This document shows, piece after piece, positions 60,794 to 64,000 of a DNA stretch of 64,000 bases. The DNA comes from CAZWSE01 sp964636575 (GTDB taxonomy: Bacteria > Pseudomonadota > Alphaproteobacteria > Rhodobacterales > Rhodobacteraceae). Position numbers and translations under genes: made by a program. The notes beneath the pieces were generated by a model. That model was not told where the DNA came from and did not search any database. It saw only the letters and a list, made by a program, of their open reading frames with translations. The stretch's first letter is position 1; every line of letters begins with the position of its first letter. The DNA is taken from contig CAZWSE010000002.1 of assembly GCA_964636575.1 (NCBI GenBank), forward strand, positions 17,597 to 81,596, given 5' to 3'.

Positions 60794-60804
60794 TTTTCCG
60801 AAAA
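60794..60804. promoter_or_regulatory. Short inverted repeat in the divergent sugar-acid promoter region
   Basis: TTTTC-C-GAAAA lies in the 187-bp gap between the SDR and the reductase genes. This is the only symmetrical motif I noticed there; a weak operator candidate. Confidence 0.25.
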
Positions 60805-60919
60805 ACTCATACCAATCCTTGTGCCCTGCTGGCGCTTTTGGATTGATAGGTTAGCGTATGACAGAGATTTGCGTTTGACCATAACCCCCGTCACGCAAGG
60901 GGCAAAAAGGACCATAAAG

Positions 60920-61804
60920 ATGAAGACTGCCCCCAAGATCACCCTGATCGGCACCGGCCTCATGGGCACCCCTATGTCGCGCAACTTGATGTCTGCTGGC
61001 TTCGATTTGACCGTCTGGAACCGAAGCGCCCATCGCGCTGCGCCATTGGTTGAGGCAGGCGCGAAAACGGCTGCAACGGCCGCCGAAGCCATCACAGGCG
61101 CGGACGTTTTGATCACAATGCTGTCCGACGGTTATGCGACCGAAGCCTTGCTGGCCGATACCGGTTTTCACGCCGCTTTGACCAAAGGCATGATCTGGAT
61201 CGACATGTCGAGCGCCAAACCAGAACATGCCCGCGCCCAGTCGGCGCAGCTTGCCGAGATCGGCGTCGCTCATCTGGATGCACCTGTGTCCGGTGGCACC
61301 AAAGGGGCCGAAGCGGCGAGCCTTGCGATTATGGTTGGTGGCGAGGCCTCGGTATTCGATGCCGCTTTACCAGTGCTGGATGCGATGGGCCGCGCAGTGC
61401 ATGTTGGCCCGTCCGGTGCGGGGCAGTTGTGCAAGCTTGCCAATCAGACAATCGTTGCCGTGACCATTTCCGCAGTGGCCGAGGCTACCCTGCTGGCTGA
61501 AAAAGGCGGTGCAGACCCCGCTGCCCTTCGCGCTGCTTTGAAGGGGGGCTTTGCCGACAGCGTGATTTTGCAACAGCATGGCGCGCGAATGTCAGAAGGC
61601 AATTTCGAACCGGGCGGGTTGTCCAAGTTTCAGCTAAAGGATTTGGACAACACACTGGCCGAGGCGAAATCCCTTGGGCTTGCCTTGCCATCTACCCAAG
61701 CCGTGCGCGACCGCTTCGCGCATTTTGTCGAAAACATGGACGGTGCTGATCTGGATCACTCAGGTTTGTATCTGGAACTCAAGCAACGGAATGACCTGAT
61801 ATGA
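60920..61804 (+). CDS. Beta-hydroxyacid dehydrogenase (2-hydroxy-3-oxopropionate reductase-like)
   Basis: NAD(P)-dependent beta-hydroxyacid dehydrogenase (294 residues). ITLIGTGLMGTPMSRNLMSAGF binds the cofactor, LDAPVSGGTKGAEAASLAIMVGG is the substrate loop, and GQLCKLANQTIV carries the catalytic Lys (preceded by Gly-Ala). The family includes tartronate semialdehyde reductase (GarR) and threonate dehydrogenase; this one is more GarR-like than LtnD at 54818. Start at 60920 with AAGGA 8-9 bases upstream; a long open frame before it is rejected. Overlaps denD by 4 bp. Confidence 0.87.
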   Translation: MKTAPKITLIGTGLMGTPMSRNLMSAGFDLTVWNRSAHRAAPLVEAGAKTAATAAEAITGADVLITMLSDGYATEALLADTGFHAALTKGMIWIDMSSAKPEHARAQSAQLAEIGVAHLDAPVSGGTKGAEAASLAIMVGGEASVFDAALPVLDAMGRAVHVGPSGAGQLCKLANQTIVAVTISAVAEATLLAEKGGADPAALRAALKGGFADSVILQQHGARMSEGNFEPGGLSKFQLKDLDNTLAEAKSLGLALPSTQAVRDRFAHFVENMDGADLDHSGLYLELKQRNDLI

Positions 61805-62766
61805 CCGATATTCTGATCCTTGGCGGCGGCGGTATGGTCGGCCAGAAACTGGCGCAGCGGATCATCGACAATGATCTGTTTCCTGATCCCAATCTGACCC
61901 TGTTCGACCGCGCCTTCGCGCCCGATGGCATCGCAGTAAAATCCGTGACCGGTGATGTGTCAGACCCTGCCGTGGCGAAAACCCTTGCTGCCACGCGCCC
62001 CGATATCATCTTTCATCTCGCCGCGATTGTCTCGGGTCAGGCTGAGGCTGAGTTTGATCTGGGCTGGACTATCAACATGATGGCGATGTGGCATTTGCTG
62101 AACGCATTGAAGGACGAACACGAGACATCAGATGGCAGCTATTGCCCGCGCGTGGTGTTTACGTCTTCGATCGCGGTCTTTGGTGGACCCTTCCCCGACA
62201 AGATTGGCGACGAATTCCTGTCAGCACCGCAGACCAGCTACGGCGCCCAGAAAGCGGCCTGCGAATTGATGGCGACAGACTTCAGCCGCAAGGGCTTTAT
62301 CGACGGTATCTCTCTGCGGTTGCCGACGATCTGTGTGCGGCCGGGCAAGGCAAATGCGGCTGCATCATCGTTTTTCTCAGGCATCATCCGCGAGCCGTTG
62401 AATGGGGTAGAAGCGATCCTGCCAGTGTCCGACACAGTGCGGCACTGGCATGCCAGTCCGCGCGCAGCAGCGCGATTTCTGACCCATGCAGCGACGCTTG
62501 ATACCGAATTGCTTCAAGGACGACGGGCTTTGAACCTACCGGGGTTTAGCTGCACCGTGGCCGAACAAATCGAAGCTTTGCGGCGTGCCGCGGGTCAATC
62601 AGCAGTCGATCTTATCAAACCGCAGCCCGACGAGACGATCATGCGGATGGTTGCAGGCTGGCCCCAAAACTTCGCGCCGGACCGCGCCCTGTCGCTCGGG
62701 TTTGAGGCGGAAGCGGACTTCGATGAAATCATCCAAGTCTACATGGACGATGATCTGCAACGCTGA
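61801..62766 (+). CDS. denD: D-erythronate dehydrogenase DenD
   Basis: Extended SDR/epimerase-type protein (321 residues). ILILGGGGMVGQKLAQRI at the N-terminus binds NAD; the catalytic YGAQKAACELM holds Tyr and Lys. HLAAIVSGQAEAEFDLGWTINM is a DenD characteristic block. Oxidises D-erythronate to 3-oxo-tetronate, which then enters OtnK/OtnC. Coupled by ATGA to the GarR-like reductase. Ends 8 bp before the stop of the convergent GntR gene. Confidence 0.88.
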   Translation: MTDILILGGGGMVGQKLAQRIIDNDLFPDPNLTLFDRAFAPDGIAVKSVTGDVSDPAVAKTLAATRPDIIFHLAAIVSGQAEAEFDLGWTINMMAMWHLLNALKDEHETSDGSYCPRVVFTSSIAVFGGPFPDKIGDEFLSAPQTSYGAQKAACELMATDFSRKGFIDGISLRLPTICVRPGKANAAASSFFSGIIREPLNGVEAILPVSDTVRHWHASPRAAARFLTHAATLDTELLQGRRALNLPGFSCTVAEQIEALRRAAGQSAVDLIKPQPDETIMRMVAGWPQNFAPDRALSLGFEAEADFDEIIQVYMDDDLQR

Positions 62767-62774
62767 CCAAGTCG

Positions 62775-63425
62775 CTATAGGTCGAGTGTTTCGCCCGTCA
62801 TATGACGGTCCAAGTGATCTGCGATCCGTTGCCGCGTTTGGGCTTCATCGCCGGACAAGGCAGCGGCCAGAATTTCAGCGTGGCTGCGGATGTTTTCCGA
62901 GATAAAATCGAACTTACGGTCAGCGACCATCAATTGCTGGCGGAACCGCGCATAAATGCGACCATGAAGCTGTTTGAGTGTCTGGGAGCCGCAAGCCGAA
63001 ATCAAAGTTTCATGAAATTCCTTTTCAGCCGAGAACCAGATGTCGACCAATTCATGCGGTTTGTCGTGATCATGGATGCGCTTTTCGATATGGCTCAGTT
63101 GGTGATGTGCAGCGGTCAGGCGAGCTTCCCAAGCGACACCACCATTGCGGATGGAAAGCACCGCGCCTTCGCTTTCAAGCAGCACCCGCATGTGCGCTAT
63201 CTCGATCAACTGCTCAGGAGATCGGCTGGGCACACGAAAGCCCCGCTGTTCTTGAAAGTTAACCAAGCCAACCGTTGAAAGCCGAAACAGCGCCTCTCGG
63301 ACGGTGCTGGCCGAGCAGCCGAATTCATCACGCAAGACCTCAGCCCTCAGCTTTTGATCATGCTCAAATCCGTTTGAAACAAGCCGGTGTTTCAAGGCAG
63401 CATAGATATCTGTATCAGGTGGCAT
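62775..63425 (-). CDS. GntR-family transcriptional regulator (FCD subfamily), sugar-acid locus
   Basis: Repressor-type regulator (216 residues). The winged helix spans ALKHRLVSNGFEHDQKLRAEVLRDEFGCSASTVREALFRL; the recognition helix is SASTVREALFRLSTVGL. The C-terminal FCD domain contains EFHETLISACG and IRSHAEILAAALSGD histidines. Start at 63425 chosen; the frame is open 65 codons further upstream but that region is AT-rich intergenic. Divergent from the TRAP binding protein, so it likely controls dctP and the sugar-acid operons. Confidence 0.88.
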   Translation of the reverse strand: MPPDTDIYAALKHRLVSNGFEHDQKLRAEVLRDEFGCSASTVREALFRLSTVGLVNFQEQRGFRVPSRSPEQLIEIAHMRVLLESEGAVLSIRNGGVAWEARLTAAHHQLSHIEKRIHDHDKPHELVDIWFSAEKEFHETLISACGSQTLKQLHGRIYARFRQQLMVADRKFDFISENIRSHAEILAAALSGDEAQTRQRIADHLDRHMTGETLDL

Positions 63426-63471
63426 GGCAGCGCCCGTTTGATGGTTCCTCAGCGGCACGCTACGGGATTTG

Positions 63472-63500
63472 ATTTCGATAATATACAAAAATCTCGAAAT
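63472..63500. promoter_or_regulatory. Inverted repeat in the GntR/dctP divergent region
   Basis: ATTTCGA (63472-63478) and TCGAAAT (63494-63500) are perfect arms separated by 15 bases, in an AT-rich segment also holding TATATT/TATTAT-like sequences on the minus strand and a TTGACT at 63518-63523 on the plus strand. Candidate operator for the adjacent GntR regulator. Confidence 0.4.
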
Positions 63501-63621
63501 TTTTCTAAATTTCATTTTTGACTTGTCGTATTCGATTCGTCCGCTTAACCTTTTCCCAGCGTAACTTAACGAGGGGCGTTTCGACCCCCGACAATAAACG
63601 CTCATCGTCTGGGAGGACATT

Positions 63622-64000
63622 ATGAAACTAATTAAAACAGCGGCCTCTGTGGCCGTCGCGGCTGCAATGGTTGCAGGCTCCGCAATGGCAGATGGTCACG
63701 CGACCACGAAGTTGCGCATTCAAACGCACTTCTCGCCTGAAACCCTGTCTGGTAAGATGGCCGCCAAGTACATTGACGACATTCAAACGATGTCCAACGG
63801 CGAAATCGCCATCGAGATGTTTTATTCGTCTTCAGTTGTGAAGTCGGTTGAAACGTTTGACGCTGCCGCAACAGGTATTCTTGATTGCGACATGACCGGT
63901 GGTGCTTACCAAACCGGTAAAAACCCTGCGTTCCAGTTCACTGGTGACCTCATGGGTGGCTACCAGAACCCATACCAGCAAATGGCATGGTTGCTGCACG
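63622..64000 (+). CDS. dctP: TRAP transporter substrate-binding protein DctP (3' partial)
   Basis: Periplasmic binding protein of a TRAP importer; 126 residues are visible before the window ends. A signal peptide (MKLIKTAASVAVAAAMVAG, cleaved after AMA) precedes KLRIQTHFSPETLSGKMAAKYIDDI and EIAIEMFYSSSVVKS, the usual DctP N-lobe opening. GGGAGGA lies 4-5 bases before the ATG. The permease genes should follow outside the window. Next to the threonate/erythronate genes, a sugar acid is the likely substrate. Confidence 0.9.
   Translation, partial: MKLIKTAASVAVAAAMVAGSAMADGHATTKLRIQTHFSPETLSGKMAAKYIDDIQTMSNGEIAIEMFYSSSVVKSVETFDAAATGILDCDMTGGAYQTGKNPAFQFTGDLMGGYQNPYQQMAWLLH

Noticed and set aside
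60731..61804. Extended 357-residue reductase
   Set aside because: Upstream 63 codons cover the divergent promoter region. The ATG at 60920 has AAGGA upstream and gives the family start.
1..64000. CRISPR arrays, tRNA, rRNA, IS or prophage elements
   Set aside because: None seen: no regularly spaced repeats, transposase, integrase or structural RNA could be recognised by eye.

Overview
The window reads as chromosomal DNA of a marine alphaproteobacterium, most likely Rhodobacteraceae (Roseobacter group). The case rests on moderately high GC, on many 4-bp ATGA start/stop overlaps, and on a gene mix typical of that group: urt/ure, homoprotocatechuate meta-cleavage, TTT and TRAP transporters, CaiB/BaiF CoA-transferases and sugar-acid catabolism. 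This is inferred from gene content; there is no rRNA to confirm it. I see no rRNA, tRNA, CRISPR array, phage gene or insertion sequence. No gene-free stretch exceeds about 260 bp.

Layout. (1) 1-7421: the end of a urea ABC transporter operon (urtC partial, urtD, urtE, + strand) converges on a complete urease operon (ureD-A-B-C-E-F-G, - strand). (2) 7564-14888: one exported polysaccharide-lyase-like protein, then a translationally coupled homoprotocatechuate operon (hpaF, hpaE, an RDD membrane protein, hpaD, a PLP decarboxylase, an FAH-family enzyme, hpaH). It sits behind a TTGACA promoter and a 12-bp palindrome. (3) 14993-27655: two aldehyde dehydrogenases, an acid-uptake and CoA-activation block (malonyl-CoA-synthetase-like, ECH-like, CaiB/BaiF, ThDP enzyme, AbrB-type membrane protein) and tctA-tctB-tctC. 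From 27655 down to 2488 every gene lies on the - strand. (4) 27808-33587: a second CaiB/BaiF enzyme with an NTF2-like protein and a metallo-hydrolase (+); opposite them an MBL lactonase-like protein, a decarboxylating dehydrogenase and an ABM monooxygenase (-); then a Gfo/Idh/MocA oxidoreductase. (5) 33588-41619: an MscS channel coupled to a putative diheme-b/[2Fe-2S] membrane protein, an FAD dehydrogenase, an orphan exported protein, and a Zn-ADH/SDR pair. (6) 41873-48086: a chemoreceptor, a GntR regulator with its own palindromic operator coupled to a second AbrB-type protein, and opposite them a 2-hydroxyacid dehydrogenase and a PrpF-family isomerase. (7) 48275-52141: UDG-like protein, peroxiredoxin-like protein, PhyH-type dioxygenase, and divergent idnD/idnO. 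(8) 52145-64000: a sugar-acid locus. It holds the L-threonate/D-erythronate enzymes (OtnI, OtnC, OtnK, LtnD, DenD), an IlvD dehydratase, 3-deoxy-sugar-acid SDR and diketo-acid hydrolase set, a LysE exporter, a GntR regulator and the start of a TRAP binding protein.

How the parts work together. The window is a set of scavenging modules: urea nitrogen; aromatic amine or phenylacetate carbon ending in succinate semialdehyde, with an SSADH encoded next door; imported carboxylic acids activated as CoA thioesters; and C4 to C6 aldonic acids. No defence system or other wholly new machine is evident. The least explained units are the redox-type membrane protein coupled to an MscS channel, the RDD protein inside the hpa operon, the Tct/AbrB/ThDP/CaiB acid pathway with an ECH homologue lacking both catalytic glutamates, and a 9-bp tandem repeat that multiplies Shine-Dalgarno-like sequences just ahead of otnK.
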